From: a virus
Direction: 5' to 3' (one strand)
DNA length: 53,058 bases
IMG/VR virus record: IMGVR_UViG_3300035190_000328
Span: 1 to 53,058 of that record
The position numbers and the translations under genes were made by a program. Position 1 is the first letter of the stretch. Each line of letters opens with the position of its first letter. This document shows positions 21,808 to 29,994 of this stretch, piece by piece. Under the pieces are notes generated by a model, which saw nothing but the letters and a program-made list of their open reading frames with translations, searched no databases and was not told the origin of the DNA.

Positions 21808-22695
21808 ATGGGATTAAGTATAGCAGAGTATAGAGCATTACCTCATTTTTCATATAGTCAGATAAGTGCTTATATTAAAAGCCCTATACAATATAAAAAA
21901 GTTTATATTGATGGAGAAAAACAAGATTGGGGACATAAACCTGCAATGATTACTGGAGATTTAATTGACACAATTTTGACTGCTCCTGATACTTTTAAAG
22001 AGAGGTTTTTAGTTAGGGATTATCAAAAACCTTCAGGGCAATTATTAGAGTATGTAGAATTTTTAGTAGCTGCCTCTACAATAAAGTTAGAAGTGTCTGC
22101 TGAAGAATATGCTTTTAGAATGGTAGGTGCTAAAAAAAGAACTCTTGAATATTTTAAAGAGGAATTTGATAAATCTGGAAGAGATTACTATGAATTTAGA
22201 ACTTCTGATATTACTTGGGTAACTCCTTTTGAATATGATAGGGCTTTATTAGTAGTTAATAAACTTGAAAGTAATCCTGAAACTGCTAAATTATTAGAAG
22301 GTACAGAAAGACAAAAAGCTTTTATTAAAGAAGATTGTTTTGGTGGTTATACTTTTAAAGGATTATTAGATATGTACAAAGTAGGTTGTGCTACTGATTT
22401 AAAGATTGTATCAGAAGAAAGTCCTAAGCAATTTGAGAGTAAGATTAAGATGTTTAATTATCATATTCAAAGCGCAGTTTATACAGAAATTACAGGAGAA
22501 AAGGATTTAAACTTTTTGGTAGTCAACCCAAATTATCCTGATTATCCTATGATATGGAAGTTATCTGAGAAAGATTTAGAATTTGGTAAACAAGAAATAA
22601 TAAGATGTTTAAGAGAAATAGAGCAACGTGTAGAGAGTAATAACTGGTATTACCCTATAACAGGTATGTATGGGATTACCAATATTTTTGGTTAA
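21808..22695 (+). CDS. PD-(D/E)XK exonuclease (RecE/Cas4-like), 295 aa
   Basis: Catalytic core FKGLLD188...ATD197LK199 fits the D-x(n)-(D/E)-x-K metal-binding motif, followed by the QSAVY motif (about residue 220), both typical of the PD-(D/E)XK exonucleases of the RecE/Cas4 group. N-terminal YSQISAYIKSP... matches the (L/Y)S-x-S-x-x-x-x-x-x-x-P block that opens many of these enzymes. With the Sak4-like ATPase at 17892 and RusA it would supply end resection for recombination. Confidence 0.82.
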   Translation: MGLSIAEYRALPHFSYSQISAYIKSPIQYKKVYIDGEKQDWGHKPAMITGDLIDTILTAPDTFKERFLVRDYQKPSGQLLEYVEFLVAASTIKLEVSAEEYAFRMVGAKKRTLEYFKEEFDKSGRDYYEFRTSDITWVTPFEYDRALLVVNKLESNPETAKLLEGTERQKAFIKEDCFGGYTFKGLLDMYKVGCATDLKIVSEESPKQFESKIKMFNYHIQSAVYTEITGEKDLNFLVVNPNYPDYPMIWKLSEKDLEFGKQEIIRCLREIEQRVESNNWYYPITGMYGITNIFG

Positions 22696-22696
22696 A

Positions 22697-23350
22697 ATGA
22701 TAGACCTTAGAGAGGCAAATAGAAGTACAGTTTATTTATTACCCTTAGTAGGTAGGGGAGTAACCTATGATAAAATAAAACCTTATTATGTAAATACCTA
22801 TTTGTCAGGTATTGAAGGTTTTAAAGTACATAATCCTTTGTATTTAGTATTGAATTATGAAGATACAGATGGTTATAATAATACAGAACAACTCTTAACC
22901 CAAAGTGTTTATTATGTAGATTACAAAGAGTTAAATGAAAAACAAACAGTATATGCTTTTGACATACCTGAAGAGCATTATACCAAGTTTTTAAATGGTA
23001 AGTATAGTGAGTTTACCCCTCAGTTTAAAGATTCTATTTTAACATTTTATAAACTTAACTTCCACCATCCTGATAACCTATTGTTATTGATTTTAAGGAA
23101 AGATAGATCCTTAAAGCATCTTCACATGAAGAACTTAGGATGTATTAAAGATGGTGGTTGTAAATGTGTTATAGATACATATCCTGAACAGGTTAAACAA
23201 CATGGTACTACTAGTGTAACATATCATGTAGATGAATGTCCTTCTTATATTAAATGTAAGTATTATAAAGTACCTGTTAAGGAGAGTATTACAGATGATG
23301 CTGAATTAGATGATATTCCAGATTTTAATAAAGAAACTTATGAAAGCTGA
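22697..23350 (+). CDS. hypothetical protein with Cys/His-rich C-terminus, 217 aa
   Basis: ATG 22697, one base after the nuclease stop, is preferred over 22670, which lies inside that gene. Mixed alpha/beta. Cysteines cluster near the end (GCIKDGGCKCVIDTYPEQ... HVDECPSYIKCKYYK), a possible zinc or iron site. The C-terminus is acidic (DDAELDDIPDF). Between exonuclease and UDG genes, so a repair role is possible, but no family is recognised. Confidence 0.65.
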   Translation: MIDLREANRSTVYLLPLVGRGVTYDKIKPYYVNTYLSGIEGFKVHNPLYLVLNYEDTDGYNNTEQLLTQSVYYVDYKELNEKQTVYAFDIPEEHYTKFLNGKYSEFTPQFKDSILTFYKLNFHHPDNLLLLILRKDRSLKHLHMKNLGCIKDGGCKCVIDTYPEQVKQHGTTSVTYHVDECPSYIKCKYYKVPVKESITDDAELDDIPDFNKETYES

Positions 23351-24011
23351 GACTAAAGATAAATTAGGTTCATGGTATACTACATATCCTACTACATTTG
23401 ATAAAATAGATAATATAGTTAAAGCTTTAGATTTTAAGAATATATGCCCTGCTCCTCAAGATATACTTAATTGTTTTTATAAGTGTAAATATGAGAATTT
23501 AAGAGTAATTTTTGTTGGACAGGATCCATACAGTACTTCTTTTAATTTTAGCTTTAAGAATTATCTCCACGCAAATGGTTTAGCCTTCTCTGTTGTACAT
23601 GAATGCCAAGTTTTACCCCCTTCTTTACAGAAAATAGAAGAACAGGTTTTAGACCAAGGTTATATATTTTTAGATAAAACTCTGGAAAGTTGGGCAGAAC
23701 AAGGTGTTTTACTATTAAATAGTTCATTAACTACAGAGAAAAATACCCCAGCAGTTCATATTAATGTTTGGAAACCTTTTATTGAAGAGTTATTAAAAGA
23801 AGTTACTATCAATAATCCAGGGTTACCTATAGCATTAATAGGAAAGTATGCTCAAGGTTTTGAATCTGTTTTAAGTAGTAATTCTCATATTTTTAAAGTA
23901 GAACATCCAGCAGCAGCAAGTTATAATAACAGAACTTGGAACAGCGATGGAATTTTCTTGAAAATTAACGGTATTTTACATAAAAATAATGGAGAAACTA
24001 TTAGTTGGTAA
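23340..24011 (+). CDS. ung: uracil-DNA glycosylase, family 1 (UNG-like), 223 aa
   Basis: Removes uracil from DNA. Motif 1 VIFVGQDPY with catalytic Asp62; the LPPSLQKI block; ELLLLNSSLTTE-type strand (GVLLLNSSLTTE) with the Asn; and motif 2 VEHPAAASY with His189, in place of the usual HPSPLS. ATG 23340 overlaps the previous gene by 11 nt; the upstream start at 23310 would overlap further. crAss-like phages are known to carry UDG genes. The enzyme is likely active, though the altered HPAAAS loop may change DNA contacts. Confidence 0.88.
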   Translation: MKAETKDKLGSWYTTYPTTFDKIDNIVKALDFKNICPAPQDILNCFYKCKYENLRVIFVGQDPYSTSFNFSFKNYLHANGLAFSVVHECQVLPPSLQKIEEQVLDQGYIFLDKTLESWAEQGVLLLNSSLTTEKNTPAVHINVWKPFIEELLKEVTINNPGLPIALIGKYAQGFESVLSSNSHIFKVEHPAAASYNNRTWNSDGIFLKINGILHKNNGETISW

Positions 24012-24048
24012 TAAGTTAAGCAGTATATTTGTAAAAAATTAAAAATCT

Positions 24049-24363
24049 ATGGTAAACCAACTAAAAGAATATCCAGAAACTTATGCTAAATTCAATGAAT
24101 TTTGTTTAGTAGATGAAGACAGTACTTATTTTCTTACAGAAGTACAAACATTTTTAGAGAATGAAGGCTTCTTATTTAGCTTTAATAGAGCTGTCTTTAA
24201 TGTAATTAAGCAAGAGAATGTTCCAATGCACTCAGCCACCTTTAAAATGAGATTTAAGACTACTTCTAAAGTAGAAGATGTTAAAGTTATGAATGCAATT
24301 GATGAATATTTTATGGATAAAGAAAATCTATTTATAAGCTGTTTTGAAATATTAGAATATTAA
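24049..24363 (+). CDS. hypothetical protein, 104 aa
   Basis: Soluble, mixed alpha/beta protein with aromatic and acidic residues (KFNEFCLVDEDSTYFLTEVQTFLENEGFLFSFNRAVFNVIKQE... NLFISCFEILEY). No motif recognised. A 37-nt gap separates it from UDG; the following two small genes share its direction and spacing of 3-11 nt. Confidence 0.6.
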   Translation: MVNQLKEYPETYAKFNEFCLVDEDSTYFLTEVQTFLENEGFLFSFNRAVFNVIKQENVPMHSATFKMRFKTTSKVEDVKVMNAIDEYFMDKENLFISCFEILEY

Positions 24364-24366
24364 ACT

Positions 24367-24654
24367 ATGGGATTAAGTATAGTATCAATTAAAAGAAGTG
24401 AAGTAGAAGGTAAAAATGAATTTGAAGAGTATATTCCTTTAATGGAAGCTTTAGGTTGTAGCCCTAAAGATTACAAAGACCATTATAATCCTTATAATAA
24501 AAGTATAGTAACTGATTTAGAGGAAGCTATTAAAAATTCTAAAGATTATCCTAAAGACTTTTCTTTAACAGAAGAACAAGAAAAACAAATTCCAGAATTA
24601 GAAAAAATCATAGCTGTATGTAAAAATTGGGATTTGTATTTTTGTATTTATTAG
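24367..24654 (+). CDS. hypothetical protein, 95 aa
   Basis: Acidic, helical protein (EVEGKNEFEEYIPLMEALGCSPKDYKDHYNP... EEQEKQIPELEKIIAVCKNWDLYFCIY). Ends in TAG. No domain recognised. Part of the small-gene run between UDG and the beta-grasp candidate. Confidence 0.6.
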   Translation: MGLSIVSIKRSEVEGKNEFEEYIPLMEALGCSPKDYKDHYNPYNKSIVTDLEEAIKNSKDYPKDFSLTEEQEKQIPELEKIIAVCKNWDLYFCIY

Positions 24655-24665
24655 AATATTAAATT

Positions 24666-25028
24666 ATGAATCATTGGGTATATGCAGGTTTAGATAAAAG
24701 AAAGAAAGCTATACCTGTTAGTGAATTAGGGAAAATAGAAACTATATTAAATCTATCTAAAGAGCTTTTTAATGTAAGAAAAAGAAATAAAAATGCAATA
24801 GCTCCAGAAAGGTATATAGGTCTATTAGTAGCTAAAGAATTATTAAATTATGAAAATACTAATATTTTAGCTAAAAATGTTGAAGGTTGGTATGATTTTC
24901 CTAAAAGAAGTGGAATATTAACTTGTTTAAGGAATTATTCAGAATTATTAAAAGTAAACAAAAATTTTAGAGAAAAATATTACAAACTTCTTGAATTAAG
25001 TAAAGAAAAATTAAAAATAAACAATTAA
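24666..25028 (+). CDS. hypothetical protein, 120 aa
   Basis: Basic, helical protein (GLDKRKKAIPVSELGKIETILNLSKELFNVRKRNKNAIAPERYIGLLVAKELL... KLLELSKEKLKINN). Two or three helices with Lys/Arg-rich faces; nucleic-acid contact is possible. 25 nt before the beta-grasp candidate gene. Confidence 0.6.
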   Translation: MNHWVYAGLDKRKKAIPVSELGKIETILNLSKELFNVRKRNKNAIAPERYIGLLVAKELLNYENTNILAKNVEGWYDFPKRSGILTCLRNYSELLKVNKNFREKYYKLLELSKEKLKINN

Positions 25029-25052
25029 TATAAACAACAAAAACAATTAAAA

Positions 25053-25580
25053 ATGCGTAAAATTAAATTTCTACCTGATACAGGTAACATTATTACCCTT
25101 GAAGCTGCTGAAGAATTAACAGTAGGTCAATTTATTGAAGCTCTTCAAGAAAAAGGCGGTCAGTTTGATCTATCTAAAAATTTATTAACTGAAAAGAAAT
25201 CTAAAGCTTCTTTTCTAACTTCAGATTCAGTATTACCAGCAGGTGATATTTCTTTGTTTAGTACTATTAAAGATCCTAAAGGTAATGCTCCTACTTCAAG
25301 ATCTGATGTTTATGAAGCTATTAAAGATTTGAAAGCTGCTTATGGTGATTATGTTAAAACTCATTTTGGTAACTACACTCAAGTAGCTACTGATACGTTA
25401 TTACAATTACTAAAAACCTTTAGTAAATCAGAAGCTCGTAAATCTTTAAGCAAAGGTAATGCTAAAACTACTAAAACTGTAGCTAAAAAAGCAGTAACTA
25501 AAACTACTGCTTCTAAAGAAGATTTAGAACTTAGGGCAGCACAAAAATCATTTACTCCTAAAATCTACAGGAATCGTTAA
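25053..25580 (+). CDS. candidate ubiquitin-like (beta-grasp) protein with basic tail, 175 aa
   Basis: Residues 1-75 read as strand (MRKIKFLPDTGN), strand (IITLEAAEELT), helix (VGQFIEALQEKGGQFDL), then strands (KKSKASFL... LPAGDISLFSTIKDPKG), the order of a beta-grasp/ubiquitin fold. A helix (DVYEAIKDLKAAYGDYVK) and a Lys/Thr/Ala-rich basic tail follow. There is no C-terminal Gly-Gly; the chain ends IYRNR. The JAMM peptidase and E1-like genes lie just downstream, which is what raises the beta-grasp idea. A terminator at 25605-25633 separates them. The fold is inferred from strand order; an unrelated DNA-binding role for the tail is possible. Confidence 0.6.
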   Translation: MRKIKFLPDTGNIITLEAAEELTVGQFIEALQEKGGQFDLSKNLLTEKKSKASFLTSDSVLPAGDISLFSTIKDPKGNAPTSRSDVYEAIKDLKAAYGDYVKTHFGNYTQVATDTLLQLLKTFSKSEARKSLSKGNAKTTKTVAKKAVTKTTASKEDLELRAAQKSFTPKIYRNR

Positions 25581-25604
25581 TAACTTTTGATTGTTTGTTT
25601 AATT

Positions 25605-25633
25605 AAGGGCTATCTATAATGGGTAGCCCTTTT
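25605..25633 (+). terminator. Rho-independent terminator
   Basis: AAGGGCTA (25605-25612) pairs with TAGCCCTT (25624-25631) around an 11-nt loop and continues as TTTTATATTT. It separates the beta-grasp candidate from the JAMM/E1 operon. Confidence 0.8.
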
Positions 25634-25644
25634 ATATTTAAATT

Positions 25645-26475
25645 ATGGATAATAAAGAGATATTAAGAAACATAGTATTAGAAGATGAAATAACAAATAT
25701 TTCTTTTAATGAAAATACATTTACTATATACTTTGGAGATGTAGAAAATACTGATAAAGAAGGACATATTTCTTTATTATTAGAAACTTATATAGAAATA
25801 CCTTATGATTTTACAGCAAATAACCTTAAATTACATAGAGGTATAGTAGATATATTAGAGTGTAATCCTAATGATAACAATGAATACTCAGGATTTGTAC
25901 ATTATAATGGCTATAGTTTTTGTTATGGGGGGTGTGGAGTAGATCATACTTGTAATATTATAAGAGCAGATGGATTAACTTCTGATTTATTTAATAAATT
26001 GATAATTCAATTTCAGAATTATCTATCTCATAGTTCCCATAATACTATAGGAACTTCTTGGAGAAAGATAGAATTTACTTCCAATACAACTGTAACAAAT
26101 ACTGTAGATAAATTTATTACTATAGATGGATTAAAAATTCCTCAAATTATAAAGAAAACTACTACTAATACTGTACTTGATAAATTAGTATATACAGAAC
26201 CCTATGAATTTATCAAAGAAGTACCAAGTAAAAAGTTTACATATAATAATGAGATTATAACTCCTAAAATAGTAAAACATAAAATAGAAGGTATTATACA
26301 AGATACACACCAATATATAGGAGTAGATGTTAGGCAAATATTAAAAAATATAAAACAAAAAACAATTCAAAAATATAAAGATGAAATTAATCTTAAACCA
26401 AAATATACTACAGAAAATTTCTTACATAAACTCACAGATAAGTACAGTAGAGTGGATGGGAGTTTTTATATATAA
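25645..26475 (+). CDS. unknown protein of the JAMM/E1 operon, 276 aa
   Basis: N-terminal 130 residues are beta-rich and Cys-containing (ILECNPNDNNEYSGFVHYNGYSFCYGGCGVDHTC), a stretch that could be compared with E2-like folds such as the Prok-E2 group found next to JAB and E1 genes in PRTRC-type cassettes. The middle is Thr/Lys-rich, and the C-terminus is a helical region ending RVDGSFYI. It overlaps the JAMM gene by 95 nt in another frame, the longest overlap in this part of the genome. First gene after the terminator at 25605. The E2 comparison is speculative. Confidence 0.7.
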   Translation: MDNKEILRNIVLEDEITNISFNENTFTIYFGDVENTDKEGHISLLLETYIEIPYDFTANNLKLHRGIVDILECNPNDNNEYSGFVHYNGYSFCYGGCGVDHTCNIIRADGLTSDLFNKLIIQFQNYLSHSSHNTIGTSWRKIEFTSNTTVTNTVDKFITIDGLKIPQIIKKTTTNTVLDKLVYTEPYEFIKEVPSKKFTYNNEIITPKIVKHKIEGIIQDTHQYIGVDVRQILKNIKQKTIQKYKDEINLKPKYTTENFLHKLTDKYSRVDGSFYI

Positions 26476-27361
26476 AACTAAAGGGAGTTTTCCTAATAAT
26501 TTTATAATGGAAGCTGTAGATGTTTTATTAATGGCTAAAGGTAGTGCAGCAGAAGTAGGTTATGTTACTGATGTAAGTTTAATGTCTGATTTATGTGATT
26601 TAGGCTTAGAAGAATATTCAAGAGGGTTAATACATTCTCACGTCAATATGGCAACAAATCCTTCAGGTACAGATATTAAAGAATTAGAATCAGCAGCTTC
26701 TACAGGGCCTTATTACTTATCAGTAATAGTTAACAATAGAATGGAAGTTAATGCTTTAGTAGGTATTAAAACAGTTGTTAAAGGTACTGTAAAATCTACT
26801 ATTAAAAATCTATTTGGTAAATTAGTAAATACAGGTAGTAAAGTAGTAGAATATGAAGATTATGAAATAATTAATTGTGAAGTAGTTAAACAGGATTATG
26901 ACTTACCTAAATATATGGTAGAAGTTAATGAAAGATTAGCTAAAATACAAGATTATAATACTGCTGCTCATAGTAAAAGATCTGGTTATATTAAATCTGA
27001 AAAAGCCAAAGAGAAATACAGACAAAATCAAGCTATAAATCAAAGGGGTTCTCAAGCTCAACTATTTGATGATTGGCCTCAAATGGGAGGAGAATCTCCT
27101 TTAATGTTACAACCTGATGATATTGGAGATCCATTTGAAGGATTTATTAAAGAAGCTTTAGAAATGTATTCAAGATATGCTGATAATACTCTAAAACTAG
27201 CTAAAGATACAGCATTTAGTATTAGCAATGATCCTTATAACTATGGTATTCCTAATTCTAGTTTTATAGAGTATCTTAAAAAGAATCCTTACATTAGTGT
27301 AGGATATACAGCAGGTATATTAGCTGAATTAGTAGGAGAGGAGGTAGTTAATGGAGGTTAA
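26381..27361 (+). CDS. JAB/JAMM-type isopeptidase-like protein, 326 aa
   Basis: The JAMM zinc motif is complete: E24 in the opening strand (VEWMGVFIY), then H85-S-H87, x7, S95, x2, D98 (HSHVNMATNPSGTD). Enzymes with this motif (eukaryotic Rpn11/AMSH, prokaryotic RadC-like and PRTRC proteins) cleave ubiquitin-like proteins or their tails. A start at 26381 is needed for the N-terminal strand-helix with E24, so the 95-nt overlap with the preceding gene is real. Residues about 190-326 (KRSGYIKSEKAKEKYRQNQ... YISVGYTAGILAE) form a helical tail without known match. Ends overlapping the E1-like gene by 11 nt. Confidence 0.85.
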   Translation: MKLILNQNILQKISYINSQISTVEWMGVFIYKTKGSFPNNFIMEAVDVLLMAKGSAAEVGYVTDVSLMSDLCDLGLEEYSRGLIHSHVNMATNPSGTDIKELESAASTGPYYLSVIVNNRMEVNALVGIKTVVKGTVKSTIKNLFGKLVNTGSKVVEYEDYEIINCEVVKQDYDLPKYMVEVNERLAKIQDYNTAAHSKRSGYIKSEKAKEKYRQNQAINQRGSQAQLFDDWPQMGGESPLMLQPDDIGDPFEGFIKEALEMYSRYADNTLKLAKDTAFSISNDPYNYGIPNSSFIEYLKKNPYISVGYTAGILAELVGEEVVNGG

Positions 27362-28046
27362 AACTAATAGAATTGAAGGAGCTGTTTGGCATAAAGCCAT
27401 TCAAAAACAAACTACTACTATTGTAGGATTAGGTGCTACAGGGAGTTTTGTTAGCTTATTATTAGCAAGAGCAGGAATTAATCATTTAAGATTAGTAGAT
27501 TTTGACTACTATGAAATTCATAACTTAGGATCTCAATTGGCTGATTATCAAGACATTGGAGAAAATAAAGCTCGAGCTACTGCTAATAAATTAGCATTAT
27601 TTTCATCAGCTACTACTGTTTCTGTTTATAATGATAGAATTGAAAATAAATCAGGGTTACTAACCCCTAATTATTCTAATATAGTTATTTCAGCTTTAGA
27701 TAGTATGTCAGGTAGAAAATACATATTTGAAACTATGAAAAGTAATAATTACAGAGGTCAATTATTATTAGATAGTAGAATAGGTGCTGAATATCTTGAA
27801 GTTTATTGTATACCTATGAATAATCAAGATTATGTAGATAGGTATGCTGAAACTTTATTTTCTGATGAACAAGGTAATACTGGAGCTTGTAATTATCAAC
27901 AATCTTCTCATTCAGCTTGTATGGCAGCTTGTGAGATGGTAAAACTTGTAACTAATTGGGTTACTAATAAATTAATGGAGGATGATGATATTCCTTTTAA
28001 AATTACTCACGATTTAAGAACAAATAACTATGGAGTTCATTATTAG
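27351..28046 (+). CDS. ThiF/MoeB/E1-like adenylyltransferase, 231 aa
   Basis: Nucleotide-binding GLGATGS (26-32) after strand TTTIVG, then LVDFDYYEIHNLGSQ with D50, D52, E55, N58 and Q62, and K73 (IGENKA). These are the Rossmann and ATP-Mg positions of ThiF/MoeB/E1 enzymes, which adenylate the C-terminal Gly of ubiquitin-like proteins. The Arg usually before Gln in N-x-x-R-Q is Ser61, so activity needs testing. Cysteines in GACNYQQSSHSACMAACEM (about residues 182-200) could include the thioester Cys; no paired CxxC zinc site is seen. Overlaps the JAMM gene and the next gene, so all are one operon. Confidence 0.88.
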   Translation: MEVKTNRIEGAVWHKAIQKQTTTIVGLGATGSFVSLLLARAGINHLRLVDFDYYEIHNLGSQLADYQDIGENKARATANKLALFSSATTVSVYNDRIENKSGLLTPNYSNIVISALDSMSGRKYIFETMKSNNYRGQLLLDSRIGAEYLEVYCIPMNNQDYVDRYAETLFSDEQGNTGACNYQQSSHSACMAACEMVKLVTNWVTNKLMEDDDIPFKITHDLRTNNYGVHY

Positions 28047-28827
28047 AGAACATCAACCATTTACATCAGTAGGTAATCCTGTAGAAATACATATTTTAAA
28101 TAGTATGACAGGATGGATGTCAGAAAAATTTAGATTAAAAATTCTTAGGTATATAGCTAATGGTTTAAATGGTAAAACTGAAATAGATGGTGTTACTGTA
28201 TTATACCATAACTATAATTTTTACAATATTAACAAACAGCTAATAGGTTCTTATTGTAATCTTAATCCTGTATTACTAGAAACTATATCTGTTAGTAATG
28301 TATCAAATGATAGAATTTATATATTATCTAAAGATTATTTTAATCAAAAATTTGCTATTAAATTAAGTAAACAATCAGGTAAAGAAGTATTATTAGTATC
28401 TCATACATTATTTACTAATTGGTGTAATTCTCCTGTTAATCTTAGAGTAAGTCAAAGTATGGCTAATAGGATTATAGAAGAATATCTAATGTCTAGTTTT
28501 GGTATTCAAAGGATAGATAACCCAGATGTTACTAATATAGTTACTGATACTGCTGATGTAGGTTTAACTAATAATGGTGAAGGGTTATTAGCACAGGTAT
28601 TAAATGGTACTACTACAGTACCTTATAATCCTGCTGGTACTGATTTAAATGCTATTTTAACTATTGCTACAGAATTAGGAATTGCTGATACTAATCATGT
28701 TAGAGAAGCTATTAATGATGCAGCTAATGGTAGAGATGAACTTCAAACAGAAACAGAAACTACTACTCATATTGATCAGATATTAGAAGATGTTACTGAA
28801 GAAGATAGGAATGATCATCCATTTTAA
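28030..28827 (+). CDS. unknown protein with SSB-like acidic C-terminal tip, 265 aa
   Basis: Last gene of the JAMM/E1 operon, overlapping the E1-like gene by 17 nt. N-terminal half is alpha/beta with aromatic residues (EFIIREHQPFTSVGNPVEIHILNSMTGW... VTVLYHNYNFYNIN); the middle is Thr/Asn-rich; the C-terminus is acidic (THIDQILEDVTEEDRNDHPF) and ends D-H-P-F. That resembles the D-D-x-P-F tip through which bacterial SSB recruits partners. It may be an SSB-like or SSB-mimic protein, but the body does not show a clear OB-fold. Confidence 0.7.
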   Translation: MEFIIREHQPFTSVGNPVEIHILNSMTGWMSEKFRLKILRYIANGLNGKTEIDGVTVLYHNYNFYNINKQLIGSYCNLNPVLLETISVSNVSNDRIYILSKDYFNQKFAIKLSKQSGKEVLLVSHTLFTNWCNSPVNLRVSQSMANRIIEEYLMSSFGIQRIDNPDVTNIVTDTADVGLTNNGEGLLAQVLNGTTTVPYNPAGTDLNAILTIATELGIADTNHVREAINDAANGRDELQTETETTTHIDQILEDVTEEDRNDHPF

Positions 28828-28837
28828 TTATTAACTT

Positions 28838-28864
28838 AGAGGGAGCTAACAACTCCCTCTTTTT
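28838..28864 (+). terminator. Rho-independent terminator
   Basis: AGAGGGAG (28838-28845) pairs perfectly with CTCCCTCT (28853-28860) around a 7-nt loop, followed by TTTT. It marks the end of the JAMM/E1 operon. Confidence 0.9.
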
Positions 28865-28876
28865 AAATTTATAGAT

Positions 28877-29152
28877 ATGAAATTAGATGCTATTGAAAAC
28901 ATTAGGCATTTATTTGGTAAAAATATTACTGTTTCAAGGATAAGTGATATAGCTAAGTATATAGGAGTAGGGGATTTTACTCATGTAGCTAAATTCCAAT
29001 ATAAAGATATTGTATTTTACAGAGCTAGTATTAGAAGATTTAATTGGGCTAAATACTTTGATATTGAAAGAGAAGCTGCTATTGCTGTAGATAAGAAATT
29101 AATAGAAAAAGGAGAAGAACCTGTTAATATATTAAAGAAAAAATGCAGTTAA
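28877..29152 (+). CDS. hypothetical protein, 91 aa
   Basis: Helical, basic protein (KLDAIENIRHLFGKNITVSRISDIAKYIGVGDFTHVAKFQYKDIVFYRASIRRFNWAKYFDIEREAAIAVDKKLIEKGEEP) that ends LKKKCS. The pattern of a short helical bundle followed by a strand is compatible with a small DNA-binding protein. Overlaps the following gene by 10 nt. Not recognised. Confidence 0.6.
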   Translation: MKLDAIENIRHLFGKNITVSRISDIAKYIGVGDFTHVAKFQYKDIVFYRASIRRFNWAKYFDIEREAAIAVDKKLIEKGEEPVNILKKKCS

Positions 29153-29994
29153 TAAAACAAAAAACTAAAACACTTATTACACGGGATAATGGAAGATCAG
29201 CAGATGCTATTACTCCTAATTTTGTATACGGGTGTTTAGGAGGTTGTATGAAAAGTTACTGTTATGTAGGAAGATTTAATAATGATAAAGTTTACTTAAA
29301 TGAAAATACAGAAGCTATAATGAAATCTGTATTAGAATGGGTTAAAGATAAACCTTGGCCTAAAATACCTAATCAAACTGATAATCAATATTATACATTT
29401 GACATTGGCTGCTCTACTGATGTTCCTTTGCTAAGTAAACATTATGACTGGCAAAAAGTATTTAATTATTTTAATTCTTTTGAGAAAATAAAAAGTACAT
29501 TTGCTACTAAATATCCTACAAAGTTTGATGTTACTAAATATACTTTAAATAAAGAAAAGAATAGAATTAGAGTAAGTTTAATGCCTCAAAAATATAGTAA
29601 TGTACTAGAACCTAATACAGATTTAATAGAAGATAGAATTAATTGTATACCTAAATTACAAGAACATTTAGAAGTGCATATTAACTTTAGTCCTATAATT
29701 TATGAAGAAGGTTGGTTAGAAAAATATGAAAGTTTATTTAAGACTTTAAAAGAAAAGAATATTGATGTACCTTGTGAATGTATATTTTTAACTTACAATA
29801 TTACTTCTTATACTAATAATTCTGAAGAAGTAAATAAGTTATGTTGGAAACCAGATATACAAGAATCTAAAAACTCAACTTATGCTGATAATAATATAAG
29901 ATATAAATATCAAATTAAAGCTAAGATGATACAAGATTTTAAAGAACTTTATGCTAAATATTTTAATATTAATAATATAAGATATATATTTTAA
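29143..29994 (+). CDS. radical SAM-like protein with Cx3Cx4C motif (spore photoproduct lyase-like), 283 aa
   Basis: N-terminal TPNFVYGCLGGCMKSYCYVGR places Cys31, Cys35 and Cys40 as a Cx3Cx4C cluster followed by Tyr, close to the radical SAM CxxxCxxC-Y motif but with two extra residues. Conserved-looking TFDIGCSTDVPLLSK (around 87-101) resembles the SAM-binding GE/SxD block, and LEVHINFSPIIYEEGWLEKYESLFKTL follows a TIM-barrel strand-helix rhythm like that of spore photoproduct lyase and its phage relatives. It could repair UV photoproducts in phage DNA. Assignment rests on the Cys motif and overall rhythm. Confidence 0.65.
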   Translation: MQLIKQKTKTLITRDNGRSADAITPNFVYGCLGGCMKSYCYVGRFNNDKVYLNENTEAIMKSVLEWVKDKPWPKIPNQTDNQYYTFDIGCSTDVPLLSKHYDWQKVFNYFNSFEKIKSTFATKYPTKFDVTKYTLNKEKNRIRVSLMPQKYSNVLEPNTDLIEDRINCIPKLQEHLEVHINFSPIIYEEGWLEKYESLFKTLKEKNIDVPCECIFLTYNITSYTNNSEEVNKLCWKPDIQESKNSTYADNNIRYKYQIKAKMIQDFKELYAKYFNINNIRYIF

